From Candidatus Dechloromonas phosphoritropha (GTDB lineage: Bacteria; Pseudomonadota; Gammaproteobacteria; Burkholderiales; Rhodocyclaceae), in assembly GCA_016722705.1 (NCBI GenBank), contig JADKGN010000004.1, positions 2,108,001-2,172,000 of the forward strand: DNA of 64,000 nt, in the 5' to 3' direction. Under the pieces are notes generated by a model. It did no database searches. It saw only the letters and a program-made list of their open reading frames with translations, and had not been told where the DNA came from. Below are positions 34,606-44,755 of the stretch, piece by piece (position 1 is the first letter of the stretch; the number at the start of each line of letters is the position of its first letter). The translations under genes and the position numbers were made by a program.

Positions 34606-35883
34606 ATGGGCAAGCTGTCAGATATTCAGATTCGTGCATGGATCAAGAGCGGGGAACGCTTTGAGCAGCGCGGGGACGGCGATGGTCTTTACCTTTGCTA
34701 CCGGGAGAGCTACGCAACGCCTGTCTGGAAATTTCGCTATCGTTTCGCCGGGAAGCAAAGAATCATGAATCTGGGCAGCTATGCCGTGCTGTCGCTGGCT
34801 GATGCCCGTAAGACCGCCAAAGACCTTTCCGCGAAAGTTGCGCTAGGCCATGACGTTGCAGGCGAGAAGCAGGAACGCAAGCGTGTGGCTGTCGCCAAGA
34901 TCGAGGCCGAGAAAAACGCCGTGACCGTGGCGCAACTGGCGGACGAGTATTTCGAGCGGAGGATTCTCGGGCGCTGGAAGCATCCGAACATTGTCCGGTC
35001 AAGGATCGAGAACGACATCAAGCCGAACATGGGCAAGATGAAAGCCGAGGACGTAAAGCCTCGCGACGTCGACAACATGCTGCAAACCATCGTCAAGCGC
35101 GGTGCCCCGACAATGGCTAACGACGTGCTGCGCTGGACAAAGCGGATATTTGACTTCGCAATCAAGCGCCATGTGATCCAGTACAACCCGGCCAGCGCCT
35201 TTGATATTGCTGACGCTGGCGGCAAGGAAGAAACCCGCGACCGCTGGCTGACCCGCGAGGAAATCATCAAGCTGTTTCAGGCCATGAAGGACAAGGCGGG
35301 CACCTTAACTATCGAAAATCACTACGCCGTTCGCCTGTTGCTGTTGCTGGCTGTTCGAAAAGAAGAGCTGGTTTCCGCCCCTTGGTCGGAGTTTGATCTT
35401 GATGGCGGCGTCTGGCACCTGCCGGAAGAGCGCACCAAGACCAGCGCGGCGATTGATATTCCCCTGCCACCGTTGGCTGTTGAAACACTGCGAGAGTTGC
35501 ACCGCCTGGCCTGTGGTAGTGCCTACGTTTTTCCGGCGCGGAAGATGCAGCACCGGATGATTCCGCACATTGATCTGAATACGCTGAATGCGGCGCTATC
35601 GAAGCACATCAAGCCGAAGCTGGCCGATATTCCGAACTTCACCATTCACGACTTCCGGCGCACGGCACGCACGCACTTGGCGGCATTGGGCGTTGATCCA
35701 TACGTTGCGGAGCGTTGCCTTAACCACAAGCTGAAAGGCGTGGAAGGCACCTACAACCGGCACGATTACTTTGACGAACGGAAGGCGGCGCTGAATGAAT
35801 GGGCCAAGCTGTTGAAAGCCTTGGAAGCAGGGAAACCCGATTACAACGTCGTGCCGTTGAAGAAGGGCAAGACCGTCGCCTGA
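34606..35883 (+). CDS. Tyrosine-type site-specific integrase (P4-like, DUF4102 N-terminus)
   Basis: 425 residues. The N-terminal DUF4102-type arm-binding domain (GKLSDIQIRAWIKSGERFEQ, LYLCYRESYATPVWKFRYRF, GKQRIMNLGSYAVLSLADAR) is followed by a core-binding domain and the catalytic half. Catalytic residues are visible: Arg in LLLLAVRKEELVSAPW, HDFRRTARTHLAALG (HxxR), and the Tyr in HKLKGVEGTYNRHDY. The ATG at 34606 after GGAGG is chosen. It drives integration of element A beside yicC. Confidence 0.94.
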   Translation: MGKLSDIQIRAWIKSGERFEQRGDGDGLYLCYRESYATPVWKFRYRFAGKQRIMNLGSYAVLSLADARKTAKDLSAKVALGHDVAGEKQERKRVAVAKIEAEKNAVTVAQLADEYFERRILGRWKHPNIVRSRIENDIKPNMGKMKAEDVKPRDVDNMLQTIVKRGAPTMANDVLRWTKRIFDFAIKRHVIQYNPASAFDIADAGGKEETRDRWLTREEIIKLFQAMKDKAGTLTIENHYAVRLLLLLAVRKEELVSAPWSEFDLDGGVWHLPEERTKTSAAIDIPLPPLAVETLRELHRLACGSAYVFPARKMQHRMIPHIDLNTLNAALSKHIKPKLADIPNFTIHDFRRTARTHLAALGVDPYVAERCLNHKLKGVEGTYNRHDYFDERKAALNEWAKLLKALEAGKPDYNVVPLKKGKTVA

Positions 35884-35977
35884 CCGAGTTTGCCGCGCCT
35901 ACTCCGACGGGAGGAACACCGGGCACCCTTACCCGGCTGGTGCGGCTTCTGAATTAAGGGAGCGTGAAAGGGACACT

Positions 35978-36313
35978 GTGAGCTATTTTGGACAACTTCA
36001 GCGATTTGACCCCAAGTTGGGGGAAATCCCAAATGGGCCTGTGCCTGGAATGCCGTCAATTGCATTTCGATCCCGGCAACTGCTTAATTCACGCACATCA
36101 GAGCAAATTCATTCTGTAGCCAAGGCTATTGATTTTGCCATCTATGAACACTTCAACGAGCTAGAAGAAAATGAAATTCAGCGGCTTCGTAGCGACTTGG
36201 AGGCCATATTAAGCATCCCTCGCCGCGGCGTTGGTGCACTATTAGGCATCGCTTATATAACAATGGCTTGCTTTCGCGATTTTCAGTATGAATTCCCCCT
36301 ATCCCCATCCTGA
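35978..36313 (+). CDS. Hypothetical protein, probably truncated by the IS5-family insertion
   Basis: 111 residues: MSYFGQLQRFDPKLGEIPNG, then SEQIHSVAKAIDFAIYEHFN and a hydrophobic GVGALLGIAYITMACFRDF, ending within the IS edge (FPLSPS). Base composition is more AT-rich than the chromosome. No family recognised. The gene at 37327 beyond the IS has similar composition and lacks a natural start, so both may be pieces of one gene. Confidence 0.5.
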   Translation: MSYFGQLQRFDPKLGEIPNGPVPGMPSIAFRSRQLLNSRTSEQIHSVAKAIDFAIYEHFNELEENEIQRLRSDLEAILSIPRRGVGALLGIAYITMACFRDFQYEFPLSPS

Positions 36314-36314
36314 T

Positions 36315-37283
36315 TCATGCCGCAGGCGCAATTTGCCCAGCGCGGACGGATTTCGGCATGCCGAGGTAGGTGAACTGGTTGATGATTGCCACTCGAACAT
36401 GGCTCTCGGCAACCTGCCGGTCAAACTCGCGGGAGAAGAGTCGACCGCCCAATTGCTTGAGCCGATACATCATGTTTTCGGCAATGCTGCGTCGGTGGTA
36501 GCCGGAGGCTTCCTTCCATCCCGCTCGCCCTTGGGTTTCGATCTCGGCCAGGAGGGCATCGCGCGGATGGTCATTCCCCCAAAGCACAGCACCCTCGCGA
36601 GGCGGAATCGTTACCCTGGCTTCCCGCTGACGAATGGCGGCGTGCGTCCCTTCGGTATCGTAGGCGCCATCCGCCGAGACTTGACCGACGTCACCGTCGA
36701 CTTGTGCCAACAGATCAGGGAAGACTTCGCTGTCGTGCCAGTCCGCCGTCGTCACTTCAATCCCGATGATGTCCTTGGCCGTCTCATCGACGGCCAGGTG
36801 AATCTTGCGCCAAGTGCGGCGTTTGCCGACACCGTGTTGGCGAACCTTCCATTCGCCTTCCCCGAATATCTTCAGCCCGGTCGAGTCGACCACGACATGC
36901 GTGGCGCCAACTCTCGGACGCCGGGGAATCTTGACTTCCAGCGTCGCCGCCCGGCGCGACATGTGGGTGTGGTCCGGCACCGGCAGGTCCAGCGCACACA
37001 GGCGCATCAGCGATTTGAGCAGACCTTCGGTCGCCCGATAGGGCAGACGGAACAGGGTCTTGAGCGTCAGGCAGGTTTGAATCGCGACCTCCGAGTACGT
37101 GCCCGGTTTGCCTCGACCCACCGGACGCGGCGGCTTCCAGGTCTTGGCCACGCTGTCCTCGTCAAACCAGATCGTCAGGTTGCCGCGATTGACCAGCGCA
37201 CGGTCGTATTCCGCCCAGTTCTTCACCCGGTAGCGGTATTTCACCTTCGCCGGGCTGTCGTCTATCCTGGTCTTTGCTGCCAT
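36315..37283 (-). CDS. IS5-family transposase
   Basis: 322 residues of an IS5-type DDE transposase: YRVKNWAEYDRALVNRGNLT, HMSRRAATLEVKIPRR, THVVVDSTGLKIFGEGEWKV (first Asp), GQVSADGAYDTEGTHAAIRQ (second Asp) and GWKEASGYHRRSIAENMMYR (Glu region, YxxR...E). Apparently full length. The element ends lie within about 50 bases on each side, but I could not fix inverted repeats by eye. It sits inside the cargo of element A. Confidence 0.9.
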   Translation of the reverse strand: MAAKTRIDDSPAKVKYRYRVKNWAEYDRALVNRGNLTIWFDEDSVAKTWKPPRPVGRGKPGTYSEVAIQTCLTLKTLFRLPYRATEGLLKSLMRLCALDLPVPDHTHMSRRAATLEVKIPRRPRVGATHVVVDSTGLKIFGEGEWKVRQHGVGKRRTWRKIHLAVDETAKDIIGIEVTTADWHDSEVFPDLLAQVDGDVGQVSADGAYDTEGTHAAIRQREARVTIPPREGAVLWGNDHPRDALLAEIETQGRAGWKEASGYHRRSIAENMMYRLKQLGGRLFSREFDRQVAESHVRVAIINQFTYLGMPKSVRAGQIAPAA

Positions 37284-37326
37284 CTGAAGTCCTCTTTCGC
37301 TTCAAAACCCCACCACAGGGCAGTGC

Positions 37327-38109
37327 ATGACATTATATTGCGCCAACGCCCCTCGCCGCTACAAGCGAGAACCGCAAGATTTGGATTCGAAATATTCTCT
37401 AGCGATGGAAATGCGGGAAAAGTTTTTTGAGTGGGACGGTGGAACAGAGGCAAACGGGCGCTGGCTTTTTAAGGATGGAATGGAAGGCGAGTTGGATATT
37501 CCGTCTTTAGAGAATACAAGCGAAATTGATGCGTTGAAGGATTTGGCTGACTGGTGGGATGACATTGGTAAAGAAGGCTTTTCCGAAAATAAGCCGTATG
37601 AATTATTTGCGACACTTTCTCTATGGATGTTGGCTGAGGCACTCGAATGGATTGGCACAAAATATCCGATTGTCGCAACCTTCCGAGATGGCACGACCAT
37701 CACCTCGTTTATTGAGCATATCAACGGTGATTCTGCATGGAGATTGTCTGCGGCGATCGAATGCACGCTGAAAGCGATGGAGGCGGTTTGCTTCGCCGAA
37801 CACCTACAACAATTAGAAAAAATGGAAGCAATCCAAACTCAGAATGAAATGAGCAAGCAAAAGTTAGAACGGGAAAAAAGATCAGATCGTGGTCGAGAGT
37901 TGAATATAGCCAGACACCAAAAACGCAACGAAGCTCAAGCCAAAGTGATAGAAGAGTGGGAGAAGTCGCCTTCGCAATTTCCTAGCGCGGAAAAAGCAGG
38001 CAGGCATTATTCAGATTGGCTACTTAAACAAGAGTTTGAGTTTGAGCCTAGAACGGTAACTGGGTGGATACGCGAGCATGCAAAAAGGGTGGGTGTAAAG
38101 TTTAGATAA
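37327..38109 (+). CDS. Hypothetical cargo protein with coiled-coil and HTH-like end
   Basis: 260 residues. The part from RRYKREPQDLDSKYSLAMEM looks coding, but the first codons lie against the IS edge, so the true start is unclear (ATG at 37405 or upstream of the IS). The middle is acidic; residues about 165-205 form a charged coiled coil (EKMEAIQTQNEMSKQKLERE). The C-terminus (SAEKAGRHYSDWLLKQEFEF, then PRTVTGWIREHAKR) resembles a DNA-binding helix-turn-helix. Unknown function; AT-rich relative to the chromosome. Confidence 0.6.
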   Translation: MTLYCANAPRRYKREPQDLDSKYSLAMEMREKFFEWDGGTEANGRWLFKDGMEGELDIPSLENTSEIDALKDLADWWDDIGKEGFSENKPYELFATLSLWMLAEALEWIGTKYPIVATFRDGTTITSFIEHINGDSAWRLSAAIECTLKAMEAVCFAEHLQQLEKMEAIQTQNEMSKQKLEREKRSDRGRELNIARHQKRNEAQAKVIEEWEKSPSQFPSAEKAGRHYSDWLLKQEFEFEPRTVTGWIREHAKRVGVKFR

Positions 38110-38233
38110 TCAGCCTCCGTTCGGAGACTGTGCGTAGTCGGTCGGTAAATGCACGCCCTCCGCCCGTCGTGTATTTCGCGGGTTTTTGACGATCAATATT
38201 GTTCGGCCATGACACTTCAGAAAGGATCAAGTC

Positions 38234-38461
38234 ATGGCACACCATACCGACCCGAGCGCAATCCCTGACGCGCTTACCAACTACGATTCATTTCCCGATT
38301 CCGCGCATGTTCGCCTGCCAGTAGTGCAGGCACTTGTCGGCTGTTCGTCGGCAACCGTCTGGCGCATGGTCAAGCGTGGCACCCTGCCTGCACCCCGCAA
38401 GCTGTCGGAGCGCGTTACCGCCTGGAACGTGGGCGACCTTCGCAAAGCCCTGGCGGCGTAG
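38234..38461 (+). CDS. AlpA-like small HTH regulator (excisionase-type)
   Basis: 75 residues: RLPVVQALVGCSSATVWRMV then KRGTLPAPRKLSERVTAWN, the helix-turn-helix and wing of AlpA/MerR-like excisionase regulators. These proteins switch on or direct excision of P4-like elements. A GAAAGGATC site precedes the ATG. It starts the early operon that continues into the primase gene. Confidence 0.85.
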   Translation: MAHHTDPSAIPDALTNYDSFPDSAHVRLPVVQALVGCSSATVWRMVKRGTLPAPRKLSERVTAWNVGDLRKALAA

Positions 38462-38469
38462 GGGCGACC

Positions 38470-38811
38470 GTGACCGACAAGAAAAAGCCGCACACGGCTT
38501 CAAAAACTACATTCGATAGCTGCAATCATACCGCGCCAATGGTGACCGGCCAATGCGCCGATGTGCTGAATTTGATTCGCCAGAATCAACCTGTCCTCTC
38601 GTTCGTCCTGACGGCTGACCATGCCATTCCCGAAGCGGCGGCGCGGGTGCATAACCTGCGGGCGATGGGCTTCAACATTCGGACGACGATCCTGGCAGAC
38701 GTAGAATTTCGTGGCGTGATCCGCCATAACGCCGCCCTGTATTCCTTGGGTTCGCCGGAATGGCCGAAGCCGGGCTTCTTCGACGGCGAAGGGAGCGGTG
38801 ATGCAGATTAA
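38470..38811 (+). CDS. Winged-helix domain protein of integrative element
   Basis: 113 residues (GTG or ATG start region at 38470). The segment MVTGQCADVLNLIRQNQPVL, AIPEAAARVHNLRAMGFNIR resembles the phage/ICE helix-turn-helix family HTH_39. It overlaps the primase start. Likely a replication or control accessory gene. Confidence 0.65.
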   Translation: MTDKKKPHTASKTTFDSCNHTAPMVTGQCADVLNLIRQNQPVLSFVLTADHAIPEAAARVHNLRAMGFNIRTTILADVEFRGVIRHNAALYSLGSPEWPKPGFFDGEGSGDAD

Positions 38812-39847
38812 CCCTGTCGGGCAATTCCGCGATGCGATCCAAGCGGCGGGCTTGACTCCACCGGATGACATAGAGGCCGATGGCAAGCTGCGCCGGTTTT
38901 CCAGTAACGGGAAGCGGGGCGACGATTCAGGATGGTATTCGCTGCACGGCGACGGCATTCCTGCCGGTTCGTTTGGCTGCTGGCGGGCTGGTATCTCTGA
39001 CACCTGGCGGGCCGACATTGGGCGCAGCCTGACCAGCGACGAGGAAGCGGCGCACCGGCAACGAATCGAAGCCATGCGGCGCGAACGTGAAGCCGAGGAA
39101 GCAAGGCGCAAGGTCGAAGCTAAAGCCAAAGCGGCGGCGATCTGGCAAAAGGCCGAACCCGCCCCCGGCGATCATCTTTACCTGATCCGCAAAGGCATCA
39201 AGGCTAACGGCGCAAGGCTGCACAATGCGGCGCTGGTTATCCCAATGCGGGCCGATGGCGATCTGCACAGCCTGCAATTCATCCAACCCGATGGCGACAA
39301 GCGTTTCCTGACTGGCGGACGGGTAAAGGGCTGCTATTTCAGTATCGGCAACCCCAAGGGCGCGGCGGCGCTGTGCATTGCCGAAGGCTACGCAACCGGC
39401 GCGACGATCCACGAGGCGACCGGCTACCCGGTGGCTGTTGCTTTCAACGCGGGCAACCTGCTGGCCGTAGCGCAAGCCATGCGGGGCAAATTTCCCGAAT
39501 TGCCGCTGATCCTGTGCGCTGACGACGACACCCGCACCGATGGCAATCCCGGCATGACCAAAGCAACCGAGGCGGCGCGATCCGTGGGCGGGCTACTGGC
39601 TGTTCCTGACTTTGGCATTGATCGGCCTGCCGGTGCGACCGACTTCAACGACATGGCGGCGCTGGTCGGGATTGAATCGGTACGGTTGGCGATTGCTGGC
39701 CTGATCCAGTCCGAAAGCACAGCAACGACGGAAATCGACGTATCAGCCGTTTCAGACGTGCAACCCTGTAACGACAAGGCTTTCGACTGCAACGGCAGCG
39801 AATTGGCAGACGTATCAGCCGTTTCAAAACCGGTGGAAAGCCCGTTT
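38801..39847 (+). pseudogene. Toprim primase / DUF927 helicase gene, 5' part
   Basis: The first about 350 codons of a fused primase-helicase. There is an N-terminal DNA-binding region (GWYSLHGDGIPAGSFGCWRA), an HQRIEAMRRER-type helix, then a Toprim domain with ALCIAEGYATGATIHEATGY (Glu) and LILCADDDTRTDGNPGMTKA (DxD). At 39848 it is cut by mobile element copy 2. Joining it to 41475 gives PFP-KDNERPAFRLFEDW in frame and a 919-residue protein. The truncated frame runs on briefly into the element. Such proteins replicate integrative elements after excision. Confidence 0.9.
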
Positions 39848-41474
39848 CCTAAGCCGGACGAGCCGGAACCAAACAGGTATTACGATAGAAGCCTGACGAA
39901 TGACCGAGGAGGCGATCATGTTGGCGATGGCTCTGGCGGAACGATACGCGACGAACATGCATGGCGTGCTTTCGTGCTTTGACCGGATCATTATCACCGG
40001 CACGCTGCCTGGTGCGTGCTACGCGGCAGGAATGACGAGTTATTTGTACACGCACGGAATTCGGGTATTCGACTACCCGCGATTTGCCGAGCCGCTGCGA
40101 GATCGCATTCGTGAGCGTGCGCAGGAGGTGTGTCTGGCGGCGGGTATTGAAATCGAGCACGTCAGCAAAAGCCATATTCGCAAGGAAGAGTTGGTCGCGC
40201 GAGTGCTCGCCGGTCGCGGCGACGCACCGGGTTTGGTGCATGTGCTCTCGGCCATGGAAGCCTGTCCGAGCTACAAACCGTGGCATGACAAAGGCAGTGG
40301 CAAGACTTACCTGCGCCCCGATCAAGGCAAGTGCCTGCACTACTACTTCTATTTCATCGACGAGGAACTGGGGTTGTGCTACCTGCGTGTGCCGACGTGG
40401 GCACCGTTCGGGTTGCAGTTCTACTGTAATGGTCACAGCGCTCTGGCAAGAACTCTGACGCGAGAAAGGATCGACTTCCTCCAGCAGGACAACGCCTTCC
40501 TGCGTGTCGCCGACATCGCGCAGGCGCAGGCGCTGGCGGATGCGTTCAGTCCCGACGTACTTCACCCGCGACTGGATCGCTATGCGCAGTGGTTGTGCCC
40601 AGTGCTTGACGTCTTTGGATCCTCGTATCACTGGAGCTTGCGCCAAGTCGAATACTCCACCGACCTGATGTTTCGCAGTGAGCAGATATTGGTTCCACTG
40701 TATGACGCCATTTCGCGCCAAGCGGTCTTGGCCGCCAACGCAGAACGCGTCTCCAGCTTTCTGGGCAAGAAGGTCACGCCACAACTGGCCCAGGAGATCG
40801 GTTCCCGGTTGTCCACCCGTATCGAGGGGCGCTGCATCAAGCACACCATGGGCGCCGCTGGCGTCAAGGTGTATGACAAATTCTCCCGCGTACTGCGGGT
40901 CGAAACGACCGTCAATGACGTGAGTTTCTTCAAACACCACCGCAAGGTGGAACACAAGGACAGGCACGCCACCCGAGAATTGGCGCCCCTGAAGAAGACA
41001 ATCTATAGCCTGATCGACCTGCGCGACATCCTGCTCGGCTGCAACCAACGTTACCTGGCGTTCCTCTCCAGCCTCGATGACCCCAGTGCCGGCGAGCGTG
41101 ACTTGGAGCGATTGAGCATGCCACGGTTGGGGGCGGCTCCCGGTGTCAAAGGGTGAACTTCTTTGATCCTGCCGAGAAAGCCTTGCTGCAAACCATGCAA
41201 CGCGGCGAGTTCAACATTCACGGTTGGCGTCGTGCCGATCTTCTCAGCTATCTGAAGCTCACTCCGTCCGCCATGTCGCGCCAACTTGCCCGACCGCGTA
41301 CGCTCGGCTTGATCAAGAAAGTCACTCATACCTATCGCTACTACCTCACTCGATTGGGACGTTCAGTCGTCGCTGCGGCCTGCTCATTGACCCGCTTCAA
41401 CATAGTGCCAACCATGGCTTGCGCATCCTGAATTCTTCTCATGATTTGTGATGATTGAACTGGTTAGTGACTAA
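39848..41474 (+). mobile_element. Unclassified 1.6-kb single-gene mobile element, copy 2 (frameshifted)
   Basis: Nearly identical to 666-2293. The differences seen are one at the left (AGAAGC against AGAAGG), three internal substitutions, a one-base deletion in the AAAGGGG run near 41150 and one Leu-to-Pro change near 41294. Both ends carry CTAA. It interrupts the primase/DUF927 gene exactly in frame: removing 1,623 bp restores PFPKDNERPAF. This is the strongest proof that the unit is mobile. Confidence 0.85.
39918..41431 (+). pseudogene. Element-encoded protein, copy 2, frameshifted
   Basis: Same protein as at 736-2250. The deletion of one G near 41150 ends the first frame at 41156 (LGAAPGVKG-stop); the C-terminal winged helix continues in another frame to 41431. 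The YDK...LRVE segment is intact, but the protein lacks the DNA-binding end. Either it is dead or it could work only if frameshifted. Confidence 0.85.
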
Positions 41475-43182
41475 AGACAACGAGCGCCCGGCCTTTCGTC
41501 TTTTCGAGGACTGGCTAGAGCATGGCGGGGCAAAGTTTCGGCCTGGCGTCTGGTTCTTTGGCTCTGATCGGAATGGCGACCCGTTTCAATCATGGATTTG
41601 CTCGCCGTTGAAAGTCGAGGCCGTGACCTTTGACGGCGGCGACAACAATTTCGGGCGGCTGCTGCGCTTCAAAAACACCTTAGGCCGCTGGCGGGAATGG
41701 GCCATGCCAATGGATTTGCTCAGAGGGGCAGGCGACGACATGCGCGGCGAACTGTTGGGCATGGGCGTGGAAATTGACCCTTCACCGAAGGCGCGGAACC
41801 TGCTGGCATCCTACCTGCAAGCCAAGCCCCCGAAACGCCTGATGCGCTGCGCCCTGCAAGTCGGATGGTGCGACGGTTCTTTCGTTCTGCCGGATGCGGT
41901 GATCGGGCCGAAGGCTTCGGGCGTGATTTTCCAGAGCGGCGAACGCGGACACGACGAACACACGACGGGCGGCACGCTGGCCGGGTGGAAGTCCGATATA
42001 GCGGCGTTGGCCGTGGGCAATCCGCTGTTGCTGCTGGCGTTGTCGGCATCGTTCGCCGGGCCGATGCTGGCGCGATGCAATGCCGAAGGGGGCGGCGTGC
42101 ATTTTGTCGGCGATTCTTCCACCGGAAAGACGACCTTGTTAGAGGCGGGCTGTTCCATCTGGGGCGGACCGAGCTACCGGCGAAGCTGGCGGGCGACGGC
42201 CAACGGCATGGAAGGCGCGGCGGCGCTGTTCAATGATTGCCTGCTGGCCCTGGATGAAATCAGCGAATGCGATCCGCGAGAGGTGGGCGCGATTGTCTAT
42301 AGCCTGGGCAATGGGCGCGGCAAGCAAAGGGCCGGGCGATCCGGCAGCGCCCGAGCGGTTTCCCGGTGGCGCTGTTTCATTCTGTCGAGTGGCGAACGCA
42401 GCATTGCCACAACGATGCTCGAAGGCGGGCACCGGGCCAAGGCCGGGCAAGCTGTGCGGTTGCTGGATATTCCTGCGGCGCGAACCTATGGCGCATGGGA
42501 TGCGCTGCACGACTTGCCGAGCGGTACGGCTTTCTCCGATGCGATCAAGCGGGCATCCGTGACGCATCACGGACACGCCGGGCGGGCCTTTCTTGAAAAG
42601 CTGACCCGCGACAATCGGGACTTTTGCGCCCTGCTGGAAAGGATCAAGGCATTGCCGACCCTATCCGGGGAAGGCGGCGAAGGGCAGGACAAACGCGCAG
42701 CGGGCCGGTTCGCCCTGTTGGCCCTGGCCGGTGAAGTGGCGACCGAATACGGCATAACAGGTTGGCCGGAAGGCGATGCGATCAAGGCGGCGGCGGAAGG
42801 CTTCAGGGTATGGCGTGCCATGCGCGGCAAGGGCAACGACGAGCGGCGACAGATTCTCGAAAAGGTTTCCGGCTTTATTGATCGGCATGGCGACGGGCGT
42901 TTCTCCGATGCGGACGCAACCGGCGAAGCAACGATCCGCGACCGGGCCGGATGGTGGAAAGACACCAACGGAAGCCGCGATTATCTGTTCACGGCAGATG
43001 GGATGCGCGAAGCCTTGAAGGGCTTCGACTTCAAGCGGGCATTGGATGTTTTGCAGGAAGCCGGAGCACTGGCCGCACCTAGCGCCAATGGCGAACGGGC
43101 GAAGTTCCACCGGATAGCCGGACGCGCTTTGAAACTCTACCCGGTGCAGGCTGACCGACTTGGGGGCGATCATGGCGCTTGA
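41475..43182 (+). pseudogene. Toprim primase / DUF927 helicase gene, 3' part
   Basis: The remaining about 568 codons of the interrupted gene. DUF927 region: RPGVWFFGSDRNGDPFQSWI, NNFGRLLRFKNTLGRWREWA, LRGELLGMGVEID-like GELLGMGVEIDPSPKARNLL, then the P-loop GDSSTGKTTLLEAG, Walker B-like CLLALDEISECDP and ILSSGERSIATTMLEGGHRA. The C-terminal part has AGRALKLYPVQADR. An internal ATG at 41455, inside the element's right end, could permit a separate helicase polypeptide. Confidence 0.88.
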
Positions 43183-43822
43183 TGATCTGCTATCGAAGAT
43201 GGAAGGCCGGGTAGCTGAAACGTCTGAAACGGCTTGCAACGGTAGTGCCGTTGCAGAGAAACCCTTGCCAATAGGGGCTTGCACGGCTGAAACGTCTGCA
43301 ACGGCACAAAATATCAATGCGGATGATTGGGCGCAGTTTTTTGGCTGGCTGTTCCATTTCACCGACCGCGACGACTTGCCGGTGACGTTCGCGCCTGCGG
43401 TTGATCATGCCAAGGCGCTTTCCTTCTATCCAGACGCAGTAGCCGCCGAACCGATACCGGAGCGCATCCAGCGAAAACCGACACCGAACGAAGCGGCAGA
43501 GCTTCGGGCGCTGGTTGCAGCGATCTACGCGAACGACACGGAGGCCGACCCAGCCGAGGCATTGGCGGCGGCGCTGGCTGATCCGTATGGCGCTTTGCTC
43601 TGCTACCGAAGCATTGCCAAGGATCGGGGCATCACGATCAACACCAAACCCGAGCCGGTGCATTCCTGCCGGGCCTGTCAGCACTTTGCCCGGCCCGGTA
43701 AATCAGACGGCTACTGCGGCGAACGTGACGACCTACCCCGCGCCTATGGCATCAATCACCCGCTTCGCAAGCTGCCCGAGGACGGCGGCGCATCCTGCAA
43801 TCAATGGAGGACAGAACAATGA
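43172..43822 (+). CDS. Hypothetical element protein with C-terminal cysteine cluster
   Basis: 216 residues (ATG at 43172; 43160 is also open). A variable N-terminus with two ETSxTA repeats, a middle DWAQFFGWLFHFTDRDDLPV, ALSFYPDAVAAEPIPERIQ, and a C-terminal CRACQHFARPGKSDGYCGER ending with a Cys near GGASCNQW. Four cysteines could bind zinc. The protein at 51512 in element B shares the same layout (YPDAIAAEPFKP), so this is a conserved passenger of these elements. Function unknown. Confidence 0.7.
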   Translation: MALDDLLSKMEGRVAETSETACNGSAVAEKPLPIGACTAETSATAQNINADDWAQFFGWLFHFTDRDDLPVTFAPAVDHAKALSFYPDAVAAEPIPERIQRKPTPNEAAELRALVAAIYANDTEADPAEALAAALADPYGALLCYRSIAKDRGITINTKPEPVHSCRACQHFARPGKSDGYCGERDDLPRAYGINHPLRKLPEDGGASCNQWRTEQ

Positions 43823-44640
43823 CCAAAACGAAACGCGCCGATTCTGTGACCGTGCTATTTCCTGAAGTCGCCGAACCCGCCCCCGTCGCTACGCTGGGCA
43901 AATATGAGCCGGTCAAAGGCAACGCCCTGAAGCACGGCATTTTGTCGCGGTTGGTTGTCCTGGCCCATGAGAGCTATTCGGAGTTTGCCGACATGCTGGC
44001 GGCGCTGATCGAGGAACACCGACCGGCAGGCATGACCGAGCAGCATCTCGTCGAGGAACTGGCCGCGATCATCTGGCGCAAACGGCGGGTACTGCTGGCC
44101 GAGGGGGCGGCGATCAATCGGGGCTTGCGAACCGCAGCCCATAGCAAGATGGATAACGCGGCAACATCGGCGGCACCGTTCGAGCGCGTCGGCCTGTCGG
44201 TGAATGGCCCTGAATTGGCGGACTTGATGAACGAAACCCCGGAGCAGATTACCGAGAATCAGCGGGTCGCTGCGCTTGATCTTCAGGCGACCGAAAAGGC
44301 GCGGGCAATACTTCGCAAAGGTGGCGTCAATGCCTATGACCGGGCACTGCGGGCGCTTCGTGAAGATTCGCGGGATTGGTGGGAGGAGCACTCCGAAGAA
44401 GAGGAATGCCCGGCCAATGCCGAAGGGTTGGCGCAATTCATTGACGAACACCTGTGGCTGCACTGCTTCAATTACGACAAGGAAGCCCGCTACGCACCGG
44501 CAATACAGGTTCAAACCCTGGGCGAAGGGCTGCAAGCGCACCGATTGGAGAAGCTGAACCGCTACGAAACGCACCTGGACCGCAAGTTTGAACGCACTTT
44601 AGCCATGCTGTTGAAGCTGCGAGAGCTGAGAAGTCGATAA
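43804..44640 (+). CDS. Conserved hypothetical element protein
   Basis: 278 residues; the ATG at 43819 (MTKTKRADSVTV) has a good upstream AGGACAG. Conserved-looking block: GNALKHGILSRLVVLAHESY, HRPAGMTEQHLVEELAAIIW, RKRRVLLAEGAAINRGLRTA. Helical with a basic C-terminus (RKFERTLAMLLKLRELRSR). I recall similar genes in other integrative elements and prophages, always of unknown function. Confidence 0.7.
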   Translation: MEDRTMTKTKRADSVTVLFPEVAEPAPVATLGKYEPVKGNALKHGILSRLVVLAHESYSEFADMLAALIEEHRPAGMTEQHLVEELAAIIWRKRRVLLAEGAAINRGLRTAAHSKMDNAATSAAPFERVGLSVNGPELADLMNETPEQITENQRVAALDLQATEKARAILRKGGVNAYDRALRALREDSRDWWEEHSEEEECPANAEGLAQFIDEHLWLHCFNYDKEARYAPAIQVQTLGEGLQAHRLEKLNRYETHLDRKFERTLAMLLKLRELRSR

Positions 44641-44755
44641 ATCAAGGATTTTCAGAATCATCCAAGGAGTAGGCAGGGCAATGGTTTCCGCCTTTTCCAT
44701 GCAGGCAATAGGCGAAACTTGCCAAATGATTTAGGCAGAATCGGAGCGTAAGAAA

